In this document: in pieces, positions 23,308 through 31,824 of the stretch
Numbering within the stretch: the first letter of the stretch is position 1
Layout of the letters: each line of letters starts with the position of its first letter
From: an uncultured Faecalibacterium sp.
GTDB taxonomy: Bacteria > Bacillota > Clostridia > Oscillospirales > Ruminococcaceae
Assembly (NCBI GenBank): GCA_934533135.1
Contig: CAKTBG010000027.1
Coordinates: 1-42,303 of the forward strand
Reading direction: 5' to 3'
DNA: 42,303 nt
The notes under the pieces: model-generated
The model's input: the letters and a program-made list of their open reading frames with translations, nothing else
What the model was told of the DNA's origin: nothing
Database searches by the model: none
Program-made: the position numbers and the translations under genes

Positions 23308-25185
23308 TTACCCTTTTCTCTCTGCACCCGCCAGTGCCACGCTCAGCTGCGCCACATCCGAGGGCGAGACGCCCGGGATGCGTCCGGCCTGCCCGAGGTT
23401 TTTCGGGCGGATGCGTACCAGCTTCTCGCGGGCCTCCAAGGTCAGGCCGGTCAGATTCTCGTAGGAAAAATCCTCTGGGATCCGTGTTTTTTCGTGGCGT
23501 GCCACCTCGCGGATCATCCGATCCTGCCGGGCAATGTAGCCCGCGTATTTGATCTCCGTTTCCAGCCGCTCGGCCAGCATGGGGGTGATCTCCTCGCCCC
23601 AGCCGATGACACCGGCCAGCAGCGGATAGGAGATCTCCGGGCGGCGGAGCAGCTCCTCGGCAATGCCGCCCTCTGCCGCCGGGGTCAGCCCGGCCGCTGT
23701 CATGGCCGCCTGCAGCTGGGCGGTGCGCAGGTGCGTCTCGTGGAGGCGTTTGCGCTCCTTCGCCAAAATTTCCTGCGTGTGTTCGTATTTTTTCCAGCGG
23801 TCGTCCTGCACCAGACCGTACTCCCGGCCGATGGGCGTCAGCCGCTGGTCGGCATTGTCCTGCCGGAGGGTCAGGCGGTATTCGCTGCGGCTGGTCATCA
23901 TCCGGTAGGGATCCATGACGCCCTTGGTCACCAGATCGTCCACCAGCGTGCCCAGATAGCTGGACTGCCGCGGCAGGATCAGCTGCTCCCTGCCAAGGGC
24001 ATTGTGGGCAGCATTCAGACCTGCCAGCAGCCCCTGTGCAGCGGCTTCCTCATAGCCGGACGTTCCATTGAACTGCCCTGCACCGTACAAGCCCCGCACC
24101 ACTTTGCTTTCCAGCGTGGCTTCAAGGCTGGTGGGGTCCACGCAGTCGTACTCGATGGCGTAGGCCGGGCGCAGGATCTCGATGTTCTCAAATCCCTTGA
24201 TGCTCCGGTAGAAGGCGTTCTGCACATCTTCCGGCAGGCTGCTGGAAGCCCCCTGCAGATACATTTCCTCGGTATTCTCGCCGCAAGGCTCCACAAAGAT
24301 CGGGTGCCGATCCTTGCCCGCGAAACGCACCACCTTATCCTCGATGGAGGGGCAGTACCGGGGGCCGACGCCCTCGATCATCCCGCCGTAGAGCGGGCTG
24401 CGCTGGATGTTGTCGAGGATGATCCTGTGGGTCTCGGGGTTGGTGTAGGCGATCCAGCACTCCACCTTGTTGTGCATGGGGGCGTCGGTCAGGAAGCTGA
24501 ACGGCTGCAATTCGCTGTCCGGATCCCCGGGCTGGCACTCGAGCTTGGAGAAGTCGATGCTGCGGCGGTGGACCCGGGCGGGGGTGCCGGTCTTGAACCG
24601 GCGGAGCGGAAGACCTGCGGCTTTCAGGCTCTCGGTCAAGGCATTGGCCGCGTGCATCCCATCCGGGCCGGAGGCGTACCACGCATCGCCCACAAAGATC
24701 TTGCCGCCGAGGTTGGTGCCCGTCGCAAGGACGACGCACTTGGCTCCGTATTCTCCGTTCAGCTGGGTCACGACCCCCTTGACCCTGCCGTCCTCCACCT
24801 CGACGGAGACGATCTCCGCCTGATGGATGGCAAGGCCGGGCGTCAACTCCAGCGCGTGCTTCATATATTCGTGATACCGCTTGCGGTCGGTCTGAACCCG
24901 CAGCGCGTGGACAGCCGGGCCTTTGCCCTTGTTGAGCATCCGGCTCTGCAAGTAGGTCGCGTCTGCCGCCAGACCCATCACACCGCCCAGTGCATCCAGC
25001 TCCCGCACCAGCGTACCCTTGGCGGTGCCGCCGATGCTGGGGTTGCAGGGCATATTGCCGATGGCATCCAGACTCATGGTAAACACGGCAGTTCTGGCAC
25101 CCAGCGTCGCCGCGGCATGAGCCGCCTCAATTCCGGCGTGCCCTGCGCCGATCACAATAACATCATAATCCCCGAGGTGATTCAT
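23308..25185 (-). CDS. mnmG: tRNA uridine 5-carboxymethylaminomethyl modification enzyme MnmG (GidA)
   Basis: MnmG is the FAD/NADH subunit of the MnmE-MnmG complex that modifies wobble U34 in several tRNAs. The dinucleotide-binding loop VIGAGHAGIEAAHAAATLG is at residues 10-28, and the family signature GNMPCNPSIGGTAKG follows at about 42-56. Further marks are VLATGTNLGG and DDLVTKGVMDPYRMMTSRSEYR. At 625 residues it is full length. It follows mnmE by 78 bases, a gap filled by a half palindromic repeat. Confidence 0.97.
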   Translation of the reverse strand: MNHLGDYDVIVIGAGHAGIEAAHAAATLGARTAVFTMSLDAIGNMPCNPSIGGTAKGTLVRELDALGGVMGLAADATYLQSRMLNKGKGPAVHALRVQTDRKRYHEYMKHALELTPGLAIHQAEIVSVEVEDGRVKGVVTQLNGEYGAKCVVLATGTNLGGKIFVGDAWYASGPDGMHAANALTESLKAAGLPLRRFKTGTPARVHRRSIDFSKLECQPGDPDSELQPFSFLTDAPMHNKVECWIAYTNPETHRIILDNIQRSPLYGGMIEGVGPRYCPSIEDKVVRFAGKDRHPIFVEPCGENTEEMYLQGASSSLPEDVQNAFYRSIKGFENIEILRPAYAIEYDCVDPTSLEATLESKVVRGLYGAGQFNGTSGYEEAAAQGLLAGLNAAHNALGREQLILPRQSSYLGTLVDDLVTKGVMDPYRMMTSRSEYRLTLRQDNADQRLTPIGREYGLVQDDRWKKYEHTQEILAKERKRLHETHLRTAQLQAAMTAAGLTPAAEGGIAEELLRRPEISYPLLAGVIGWGEEITPMLAERLETEIKYAGYIARQDRMIREVARHEKTRIPEDFSYENLTGLTLEAREKLVRIRPKNLGQAGRIPGVSPSDVAQLSVALAGAERKG

Positions 25186-25213
25186 TCTCGATACTTCCCC
25201 TAAAACTCCCTCG

Positions 25214-25261
25214 CCCTCTCAGGCTCACGTTGTTCGCCAGCTCCCCCAAAGGGGGAGCCAA
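25214..25261. repeat. Palindromic intergenic repeat, half-element
   Basis: CCCTCTCAGG opens the element, followed by a CTCCCCC..GGGGGAG hairpin. It sits between mnmE and mnmG, so it would be inside an operon transcript. Confidence 0.78.
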
Positions 25262-25263
25262 GT

Positions 25264-26634
25264 TTACTTTCCCACACAAAAACGTTCAAACACTTCGTTG
25301 ATGACGGCTTCGGACGCATTCTCGCCGGTCAGGTCACAGAGGGCGTCCAGTGCGTCGTCCACACAGACCGACACCGCGTCCAGCCCAAACCCGCCTGCGC
25401 TGGCATCCAGCGCACCGGCCACGGCATCCCGGGCACGCGTCGCTGCGGCCAGCTGCCGCTGCCCCGAGAGGCTGGCGGCGTGGGGGTCGATCCGGTTGGT
25501 TCCCAGCAGGCGGGCCACCGCTGCCGCGATGACCTTCCGCGCCCCCTCCTCCTGACAGCAGACCGGGATCACCATGGCAAAATCGGCCGCGATGATCTCG
25601 GCGTCGAACCGGGTCGGCTTGTCCTCCTTGTTCACCAGTGCGATGGCCGGGCGTCCGGCGCACCGCTGTGCCAGCTGGAGATCCTCGGCCGTCGGTGGCT
25701 CTGATCCATCAAAGACGGCAAGGATCAGCCCGGCCTCGTCCAGCTTCTTCCAGCTGCGGCGGATGCCTTCCGCTTCGATGGCGTCGTCCGTTTCCCGGAG
25801 ACCGGCCGTATCAAACAGGTTCAGCCGGACATCGCCCAGCTGCACCGCCTGCTCCACCACATCCCGGGTCGTTCCCGCCACCGGCGTCACAATGGCGCGG
25901 TCGAACCCGGCCAGCAGGTTGAGCAGGGTCGATTTGCCTGCGTTGGGCCGCCCCACAATGGCGCAGTCCACCCCTTCGCGTAGCACAGCCCCCGCATCGT
26001 AATTCCGAATCAGGCCGTCCAGTTCCTCCCGGACAGAGCCCAGCACGGCTTTCAGATGGTCGTCGTCCAGCTCCGGCACATCCTCTTCCGGAAAATCCAC
26101 CCACGCGGCCAGATGTGCCTGCAGGCCGGTCAGAGCCGCTTTTTCGGCGGCGATCTTCTGCGCCAGTGTACCCGAAAGCGACGCGTTGGCCAGTGCCGCC
26201 CCCTGTCGGCCATCGGCCGAGATCAGATCCATCACCGCTTCGGCCTGCGTCAGCCCCAGCTTGCCGTTCAGATACGCGCGGCGGGTGTACTCGCCGGGGG
26301 CCGCCGGTGCCGCCCCCGCTGCGATGCAGGCTTCGACCAGCCGCCGCGCCACGGCATTGCCGCCGTGACAGGACAGCTCCACTACATCTTCGCCGGTGTA
26401 GCTGTGGGGTGCCCGGAAAAAGAGAGCCACCCCTTCGTCAAAGGCATCCTCCCCTTCCACAAAATGGCCGAACAGAGCCGTATACCCTTTTGCGTCCAGC
26501 ACCCGTTTGCCGGGGTTGGCCGGGCGGAACACCCGCGCCGCCACCGGATAGCTCTCCGGGCCGGACAGCCGGACGACCGCGATGCCGCCTGCACCGGGTG
26601 CGGTGGCAATGGCTGCGATGGTCGAATTCTGCAT
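25264..26634 (-). CDS. mnmE: tRNA modification GTPase MnmE (TrmE)
   Basis: MnmE is the GTPase partner of MnmG in tRNA wobble-uridine modification. The N-terminal formyl-THF-binding domain is at 1-120. A helical domain holds the inserted G domain: GRPNAGKS (228-235), DTAG and NKED. The C-terminal motif FCVGK provides the conserved catalytic Cys. The start is ATG 26634 with GGAGG at 26641-26645; the frame stays open upstream without protein character. The product is 456 residues. A cluster of three DnaA-box-like motifs lies 112-162 bases upstream. Confidence 0.97.
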   Translation of the reverse strand: MQNSTIAAIATAPGAGGIAVVRLSGPESYPVAARVFRPANPGKRVLDAKGYTALFGHFVEGEDAFDEGVALFFRAPHSYTGEDVVELSCHGGNAVARRLVEACIAAGAAPAAPGEYTRRAYLNGKLGLTQAEAVMDLISADGRQGAALANASLSGTLAQKIAAEKAALTGLQAHLAAWVDFPEEDVPELDDDHLKAVLGSVREELDGLIRNYDAGAVLREGVDCAIVGRPNAGKSTLLNLLAGFDRAIVTPVAGTTRDVVEQAVQLGDVRLNLFDTAGLRETDDAIEAEGIRRSWKKLDEAGLILAVFDGSEPPTAEDLQLAQRCAGRPAIALVNKEDKPTRFDAEIIAADFAMVIPVCCQEEGARKVIAAAVARLLGTNRIDPHAASLSGQRQLAAATRARDAVAGALDASAGGFGLDAVSVCVDDALDALCDLTGENASEAVINEVFERFCVGK

Positions 26635-26745
26635 TGCTTTCCTCCTGCCGTTCTCTGCATCGGGGCAGAGAGATTCAGTGTTATTGTACCACGAAGCCGC
26701 CGAAAAAGAAACATCTTCCTGCGCAGCTTTTCGGTTTGCGCTCCA

Positions 26746-26796
26746 TTTTCCACCGCCGCGAAAAATCGTGTGGAAAACCCAGCCGGTTTTTCCACG
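26746..26796. promoter_or_regulatory. Cluster of three DnaA-box-like sites upstream of mnmE
   Basis: TTTTCCACC (26746-26754), TGTGGAAAA (26769-26777, perfect TTTTCCACA on the minus strand) and TTTTCCACG (26788-26796) lie within 51 bp, in alternating orientation. No strong promoter was identified. Confidence 0.6.
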
Positions 26797-26802
26797 CAGA
26801 AA

Positions 26803-26835
26803 AGAGCCGCTGCGCACCCTCTGCGCAGCGGCTCT
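26803..26835 (-). terminator. Terminator of the GGDEF gene
   Basis: A perfect 14 bp stem (26803-26816 with 26822-26835) is followed by TTTTC on the minus strand, 5 bases past the stop codon. Confidence 0.85.
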
Positions 26836-26840
26836 CTCGG

Positions 26841-27935
26841 TCATGCCCGTTTCATCTTTTCTTTTTCGCAGTACATCCGGTCATCTGCCCGGCGCAGCAG
26901 CACTTCCACGTCTTCGGGAGCCGGTTCCCAGACGGAGCCCACGGCGGCACTCACCTTCTGCCGCCGCAGTGCTTCCCGGAGCTGCTGCACTTTGGCTTCA
27001 AATTCCGGTTCCGGGATCCCGGGCAGGATCACGACGAACTCGTCTCCGCCGATCCGGCACGCCTGCTGCGGGAACACCTCTTTCAGGATCTCGGCCATCC
27101 GGCAGATCAGCCGGTCGCCCGCCTCGTGCCCCTGTTCATCGTTGGTCTTTTTCAGACCGTTCAGGTCGATGAAGATGCCGCCTACCCGCTCCGGTTTCGT
27201 CTTTTTCCACACGTTCAGGCGTTCGATGTAGCCATTGCGGTTGTGCAGATGGGTCAGCGTATCCGAGTAGCTGAGGTTCTGCAGATACAGCTGCTGATCG
27301 CGCTGTTCCAGACTGTTGGTAATGAAAAACTGGATCGACGAAAGCAGGGTGGAATCCTGTTCATGCCGACGCGGATTGTCCAGCCCCAGAAATCCGATGA
27401 TCTGTTTTCCCCGGCAGAGCGGCACCGCCAGCAGCCGCCACACATGCTGCTCCCGAAGCATCTCGTAGCTGGCAAAATTCTTTTCCTGCTCCAGATCGTC
27501 CATGTAGTACACATTTTCCTGCCGGAAATGCTCCATCCAGTGCGCGATGACCTCCACCGGCACTTCCTGCAGGTTGTCGAGCTGGGGCACGATGCCCGGC
27601 TTTACCGCCTCGTAGGTGTTGACCAGAAAGGTTTTCTGCCGGATCTCGAACAGGTAGCTGCGGTCTGCCTGAAAATAATCCCGCACAACTTCCATCAGAC
27701 CCTGCAGGGCAACGTTCCGATCGATCCCTACCGAAAGCTTTGCCACGCACCGGTTGAGCATCGTGGCGATCTCCAGCTTTTCCGCGATCTGCGCCCGGCT
27801 GGTCTCCAGCTGCTGCAGCCGGGCATTCTGCTCCCGGATCGACACCAGAAACATGCAGAGTGCCGCCACCAGACAGAAAAGGCTTTCGCACAACAGCAGC
27901 GCACCGTTGAAAGCTTGTAGAAGGTTCAGACTCAT
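26841..27935 (-). CDS. GAF-GGDEF diguanylate cyclase
   Basis: This enzyme would make cyclic di-GMP at the membrane in response to a GAF ligand. The 364 residues hold one membrane helix (about 11-32), a coiled linker (35-60), a GAF-like domain (60-215) and a GGDEF domain. The active site GGDEF is intact at 296-300, and the metal-binding FIDLNGLKKTND is at 255-266. No RxxD inhibitory site lies before GGDEF. ATG 27935 is chosen because GGAGG is at 27946-27950. It has a terminator on each side and interrupts the usual jag-mnmE junction. Confidence 0.9.
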   Translation of the reverse strand: MSLNLLQAFNGALLLCESLFCLVAALCMFLVSIREQNARLQQLETSRAQIAEKLEIATMLNRCVAKLSVGIDRNVALQGLMEVVRDYFQADRSYLFEIRQKTFLVNTYEAVKPGIVPQLDNLQEVPVEVIAHWMEHFRQENVYYMDDLEQEKNFASYEMLREQHVWRLLAVPLCRGKQIIGFLGLDNPRRHEQDSTLLSSIQFFITNSLEQRDQQLYLQNLSYSDTLTHLHNRNGYIERLNVWKKTKPERVGGIFIDLNGLKKTNDEQGHEAGDRLICRMAEILKEVFPQQACRIGGDEFVVILPGIPEPEFEAKVQQLREALRRQKVSAAVGSVWEPAPEDVEVLLRRADDRMYCEKEKMKRA

Positions 27936-27956
27936 GCGGAGGATCCCTCCCAACAA

Positions 27957-27998
27957 AAAAGGAACTACTACACACACGATGCGCGCAGCAGTTCCTTC
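27957..27998 (-). terminator. Terminator of khpB/jag
   Basis: AAGGAACT (27959-27966) and AGTTCCTT (27990-27997) form the stem, extended by GCTG/TAGT pairs, and are followed by TTTTTTG on the minus strand. It separates the rpmH-jag genes from the GGDEF gene. Confidence 0.75.
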
Positions 27999-28008
27999 CG
28001 TTTTAAGA

Positions 28009-29163
28009 TCAGATCTCGATCTTGCCGAAGCTGAAATCGGCAAAATCGTCCACACGCTCGGTGCGCTTGGGTGCTACGGGTGCAGCATTCTCGGCGTCAC
28101 GGGGCGCATAGGTACGCTCAGGCACACTGCTGGGGCGAGACCCACGGGAGGGGCGATTGCCGCGGTAACCGCCGCCGTTCCGTCCGCCGCGCTCGTTCCG
28201 GTCGCCGCCGCGATACCCGCCGCCGCGGTTGCCGTTGGGACGGCGGCCATTGCCGCCGCGTCCGCCGCGGGGACGACGCTCGCCGTAGGTATTCTCGGTC
28301 TGGGCATTGGGATCGGTGGAGTAGATGACCACCCGACGGTCACGCCCCTCGCCCTTGCTCTCGCTGCGCACACCCTCCATCTTGCCGATGGCCGAATGGA
28401 TGATGCGGCGTTCGTAGGGGTTCATCGGCTCCATCGCAAAGCTGCGGCCGGTCTTGCGGACCTTGGCACCAATGCGCTGTGCCAGTGCGGTCAGGTCGCT
28501 CTCCCGCTTGCCGCGGTAGCCGGCCACATCCAGACCCAGCTTGATGTAATCGCCTTCCAGCCGGTTGGCGACGAGGCTTGCCAGATAGGACAGGCTCTCC
28601 ATCGTCTCCCCGCGGCGGCCGATCAGGGCACCCAGCTTTTCGCCATCCAGACGGATGATGGTGGCCTCCCCCTTCTGCACGGCACTGAAGGTGACATCCT
28701 GCACGCCCATCAGACCGATGACCTCGCGCAGGTACTCGACCGCGGCCTTGACCTTGTTGTTCTCCTCAATGTTGATGGGAACTTCCGGCTCTTCCCCCTC
28801 CTCGGCCGTCTCGACCGGGGCAGCGGCTTCCGGGGCAGGCTGCGCGGCAGCAGGCTCCTCTGCGGGGGTTTCCTCCACTGCAGGAGCCGGTTCTTCCGCC
28901 TTCTCCTCTGCGGGAGCGGCCTTTTCTTCCACGGCCGGGGCAGCAGGCTCCTTGACCGGAGCAGCCGCCGGAGCATCCGGCTCCTCGACCTTGACCAGAA
29001 CCTTGGCCGGAGTCAGCTTCAGACCCAGAAAACCGGTTTTCTGGGGCATCTCCAGCACTTCATAGCTCACGTTGAGGTCTTCTGCCTGCACGCCCAGCAG
29101 GGCGCAGGCTTTGGCGCGGGCCTCGTCAACCGTCTTGCCGGTTGCTTCCTGAGTACGGATCAT
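28009..29163 (-). CDS. khpB: RNA-binding protein KhpB/Jag with RGG-rich C-terminal tail
   Basis: KhpB (Jag, EloR) binds RNA and links translation or sRNA control to cell elongation, with KhpA. The 384 residues hold a Jag_N domain (1-55), an acidic Ala/Pro/Glu-rich linker (60-135), a KH domain with the IGRRGE loop and an R3H domain with RRIIH. The normal protein ends near there. Here a tail of about 75 residues follows, made largely of Arg, Gly and Asn with RGG repeats (GGRGGN, GGGYRGG, GGYRGN), then a hydrophobic-acidic end. It lies 4 bases after yidC. Confidence 0.95.
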   Translation of the reverse strand: MIRTQEATGKTVDEARAKACALLGVQAEDLNVSYEVLEMPQKTGFLGLKLTPAKVLVKVEEPDAPAAAPVKEPAAPAVEEKAAPAEEKAEEPAPAVEETPAEEPAAAQPAPEAAAPVETAEEGEEPEVPINIEENNKVKAAVEYLREVIGLMGVQDVTFSAVQKGEATIIRLDGEKLGALIGRRGETMESLSYLASLVANRLEGDYIKLGLDVAGYRGKRESDLTALAQRIGAKVRKTGRSFAMEPMNPYERRIIHSAIGKMEGVRSESKGEGRDRRVVIYSTDPNAQTENTYGERRPRGGRGGNGRRPNGNRGGGYRGGDRNERGGRNGGGYRGNRPSRGSRPSSVPERTYAPRDAENAAPVAPKRTERVDDFADFSFGKIEI

Positions 29164-29167
29164 ACCG

Positions 29168-30250
29168 TCAATCCTCCTTTTTGTGTTCCAGCTCGCTCAG
29201 CGGCACGGTGCGCTCGTCCTTGTAGCGTTCGGCGTCCAGCTGACGGGCATACTCCAAACGACGCTTGTTCATCTCGCTTGCGGAGATGTTCTTCTCCACG
29301 GTCTGGCCGGTCTTTTCGTCGGTGACCTTGATGGTGGTGCTCTTCACCCCGCGCTTTTCTTCCTTCTTGCGGGAGGCCATCTGTTCCAGCACTTCCTGCT
29401 TGATCTTTTCGGGGTCGTAGATCTGCTTCATCACAACGCTCTGCACGGTCATGAGGATGTTGGAAACGACGTAGTACAGCGAGAATGCGCAGGGAACCGT
29501 GAAGCAGAAGAACAGATACATCAGCGGCATCATATACATGGTCATCTTCATGCTGCCCTGCATCTGCTGACCGGAGGCCTTCATGCTGATGTGGGTGGAC
29601 AGGAACATGGTCACAATGGCCAGGATCGGGAGGATCAGCAGCGGCAGATTCTCCGCAGCCAGACTGTACTGCGGCACACGGGTCAGGTCAATGCCGAAGA
29701 AATCCATGTGCTGGCCGAACTCGGTGATGGTGCCGACCTGCTCCGGGGTGAAGCAGCCGGTCACGGTGGATTCCCCGGCGATCACCTGCGCGATGATGTT
29801 GGTGTCGCGGGTGACGGTGGTAAAGGTAATACCCAGTGCGGTCAGCGCATCACCGGCAGCGTTGATGGCCTCCGTGCCGATGTGGAAGATGCGCTGCAGC
29901 GGCCGGTACACGACATCGATGACGCCGAACATGACAAGGAAGTTGACCAGCATGGGCAGGCAGCCTGCCGAGGGCTTGTAGCCGTACTGCTGCAGTTTGA
30001 GCATCTCCTCCTGCTGCTTTTCCGGCTTGTCCTTGTACTTTTTCTGGATGTCCATCAGCATGGGCTGGAATGCGGACATTCGGGCCATGCTCTTCTGCTG
30101 GTTGAGCTGGAGCGGGATCTTGACCAGCGTGATCAGCAGGGTGAACAGGATGATATCCAAGCCATAGTTCGGGATCAGCTTGTAGATCCACTCCATTACA
30201 TAGCCGAGAGGCCAGCCGAGGATGTATAAAGGATTCATATCTTCGTCCAT
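29168..30250 (-). CDS. yidC: Membrane protein insertase YidC/OxaA
   Basis: YidC inserts and folds membrane proteins in the cytoplasmic membrane, alone or with SecYEG. The 360 residues have the five-helix core with LIKIPLQLNQQKSMARM-type cytoplasmic hairpin (read here as LVKIPLQLNQQKSMARM) and a polar extracellular insert between helices. The positively charged C-terminal tail is long and rich in Lys, Arg and Glu. No lipobox is present at the N-terminus. The start at 30250 is the longest ATG; 30238 is an alternative, and neither has a strong ribosome site. Confidence 0.94.
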   Translation of the reverse strand: MDEDMNPLYILGWPLGYVMEWIYKLIPNYGLDIILFTLLITLVKIPLQLNQQKSMARMSAFQPMLMDIQKKYKDKPEKQQEEMLKLQQYGYKPSAGCLPMLVNFLVMFGVIDVVYRPLQRIFHIGTEAINAAGDALTALGITFTTVTRDTNIIAQVIAGESTVTGCFTPEQVGTITEFGQHMDFFGIDLTRVPQYSLAAENLPLLILPILAIVTMFLSTHISMKASGQQMQGSMKMTMYMMPLMYLFFCFTVPCAFSLYYVVSNILMTVQSVVMKQIYDPEKIKQEVLEQMASRKKEEKRGVKSTTIKVTDEKTGQTVEKNISASEMNKRRLEYARQLDAERYKDERTVPLSELEHKKED

Positions 30251-30337
30251 TCTGCCCCGCCTGTGGCACGGGACGTCTTATTTTTTATCGAAGGACACCC
30301 CGCCCACAGTGCGGTGCGTCACAAGAAGCAAGTTTGT

Positions 30338-30655
30338 TCACCCCTTCGGGCCGTGCCGACGCGAAAACAGCTTGGCGGGCGAAAGCTCCCGCTCCGGGCT
30401 GATCCAGCGGCCTTTGGGCGGCACCGGGTCAAATCCCCAGCGTCCCAGCGGATTGCACCGGGCGATCCGTGCTGCCGTGAGCAGCAGCCCCTTGATGCAG
30501 CCGTGGATCTCGATGGCCTGCAGTGCATAATTGCTGCAGGACGGGCTGAACCGGCAGTTCCGCCCCAGTGCCGGGCTGATGAACCGTTGGTAGAGGCGGA
30601 TCGGCACGCAGAGGGCGTTCCGGCAGGCACGCCGGAGGCCATCGCTCCCGCTCAC
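30338..30655 (-). CDS. yidD: Membrane protein insertion efficiency factor YidD
   Basis: YidD is a small amphipathic protein that helps YidC-dependent insertion. The signature [19 protein letters not shown] with its three cysteines is intact, preceded by [11 protein letters not shown]. The gene starts at GTG 30655, overlapping the rnpA stop by GTGA, so translation is coupled. The 105 residues are longer than the usual 70 to 85 because of a basic, proline-containing C-terminal tail. Confidence 0.93.
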   Translation of the reverse strand: MSGSDGLRRACRNALCVPIRLYQRFISPALGRNCRFSPSCSNYALQAIEIHGCIKGLLLTAARIARCNPLGRWGFDPVPPKGRWISPERELSPAKLFSRRHGPKG

Positions 30656-31053
30656 TGGGCAGGATCCCGCTTTTTCACAGGGGGAAGGGTGGCCGGCGGC
30701 GGTGCATCCGGCCGTTTGGCCTTATCGGGCAGGCCGGCCTGCGCAAAGAGCTTGGCCACGACGCTGCTCAGCTGCCAGCTTTTGAGGTGCGGCGTGATGC
30801 CGCGGGCGACAAAGACCAGATCATAGCCGCCGATGTTGTAGTCCAGATGCTCGTCGATGGCGGCCTTCATCACCCGCCGGGCGCGGTTGCGCTGGACGGC
30901 GTGGCCGATCTTCTTGGTGGCCGTCAGACCCACGCGGGTCTTTTTGCCGCGGGTCTTGAGGACATAGAGCACCAGTGCCGGGTTGACATAGGACTTGCCT
31001 TTGGCATACACCCGGCCGAACTCGTTGTTGCGCCGGATCGGACGATAGCGCAT
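30652..31053 (-). CDS. rnpA: Ribonuclease P protein component
   Basis: RnpA is the protein subunit that helps RNase P RNA cut the 5' leader off tRNA precursors. The RNR signature [12 protein letters not shown] is present, with [12 protein letters not shown] at the start. I place the start at ATG 31053, with GGAGG at 31062-31066. The 133 residues include a 25-residue Pro/Lys-rich C-terminal tail not seen in the usual 110 to 120 residue forms. It is coupled to yidD downstream. Confidence 0.95.
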   Translation of the reverse strand: MRYRPIRRNNEFGRVYAKGKSYVNPALVLYVLKTRGKKTRVGLTATKKIGHAVQRNRARRVMKAAIDEHLDYNIGGYDLVFVARGITPHLKSWQLSSVVAKLFAQAGLPDKAKRPDAPPPATLPPVKKRDPAQ

Positions 31054-31126
31054 TTCCGGCACCTCCTTTTCGGAAAAATCAGTTGTTCGGAGCACCCTCC
31101 TGCCAAAAGACAGTGCTCAGGTTCAG

Positions 31127-31172
31127 TATAACAAAAAAACGCCGACTTTGAAAGTAGGTCCGGGCGTTTTCT
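31127..31172 (-). promoter_or_regulatory. Hairpin followed by TATACT box upstream of rnpA
   Basis: On the minus strand AAAACGCC (31170-31163) and GGCGTTTT (31143-31136), with a T-run, form a second terminator-like stem after rpmH. It is followed at once by TATACT (31132-31127), a possible -10 of rnpA, with TTTCAA 17 bases further upstream. The overlap suggests read-through from rpmH is restricted and rnpA has its own start. Confidence 0.5.
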
Positions 31173-31230
31173 GTTACAATTCTTTGCGATTTTTTTAGTA
31201 AAATTGTCTAACCCGGGTCGTTTGGGGAAA

Positions 31231-31266
31231 TAAAAAAGACCGCCAATTCCATATCAGCGGCCTTTT
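31231..31266 (-). terminator. Terminator after rpmH
   Basis: AAAGGCCGC..GCGGTCTTTTTTATTT on the minus strand forms a 9 bp stem with one mismatch and a long T-run. Confidence 0.8.
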
Positions 31267-31312
31267 GTGCGCATCTTCAATTCTGCGCCCGACCCATCGC
31301 AAAGACGCGGGA

Positions 31313-31447
31313 TCAGACAGTCAGGCTCTTGCGGCCCTTTGCACGGCGAGCATTGATGACCTTGCGGCCGTTCTTGGTGCTCATGCGGGTCAGAAAGCCA
31401 TGAACTTCCTTGCGCTGACGCTTCTTGGGCTGAAAAGTTCTCTTCAT
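31313..31447 (-). CDS. rpmH: 50S ribosomal protein L34
   Basis: The 44-residue basic protein [20 protein letters not shown]... is L34 at its usual length and in its usual position next to the origin, divergent from dnaA. The ATG at 31447 is followed by the full L34 pattern; in-frame codons upstream add nothing family-like. It has its own consensus promoter at 31527-31556 and a terminator, so it can be expressed far above rnpA. Confidence 0.97.
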   Translation of the reverse strand: MKRTFQPKKRQRKEVHGFLTRMSTKNGRKVINARRAKGRKSLTV

Positions 31448-31526
31448 GGTTGTATCCTCCGTAAAAACTTGTCCCCTGAGTGGGGTCTTATTTGAGTCCC
31501 AGAAGGGGACAGGCTTGCAATTCAAC

Positions 31527-31556
31527 AGTATATCGCACACTATCCCTTTCTGTCAA
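31527..31556 (-). promoter_or_regulatory. Strong promoter of rpmH
   Basis: Minus strand TTGACA (31556-31551), an 18-base spacer and TATACT (31532-31527). Confidence 0.88.
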
Positions 31557-31559
31557 GCG

Positions 31560-31746
31560 TTTTTTTCGCTTTCCTGCAAACTTTTTGCAAATTTTTCTGT
31601 GAAAAGATTTTCAACTTTTTCACCGCACCTCGGTGGAAAACCCGTTTGCCACAAGATATGGTGGCCGGTTTTGCGCCGGGGCACAAGAGATTTGCCCCCA
31701 CGCTGATACGTCCTTTCTTATGTATTATAAATTACTTATAATAATA
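31560..31746. other. rpmH-dnaA intergenic region, left part of oriC
   Basis: This part of the 377 bp gap holds one DnaA-box-like GTGGAAAA (31633-31640), a TGTGAAAAG relative near 31600, and a very AT-rich stretch at about 31722-31746 (TATTATAAATTAC...). It is followed by the dnaA promoter. DnaA boxes are sparser here than in the dnaA-dnaN gap. Confidence 0.6.
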
Positions 31747-31775
31747 TAGACGCAGGGGATTTTTTGTGGTATACT
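31747..31775 (+). promoter_or_regulatory. Promoter of dnaA
   Basis: TAGACG (31747-31752), a 17-base spacer and TATACT (31770-31775), with an extended TG (TGGTATACT). The leader is about 42 bases. Confidence 0.75.
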
Positions 31776-31824
31776 AACCTAGTATCAGCAGCATTGTTGA
31801 AAACTTCAATGGAGTGGATGTTTT

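Noticed and set aside
5131..31205. Shared AAAATTGTC motif upstream of PAP2 (5145) and rnpA (31190 region) as a common operator
   Set aside because: The match is short and AT-rich, and only one copy sits in a clear inverted repeat.
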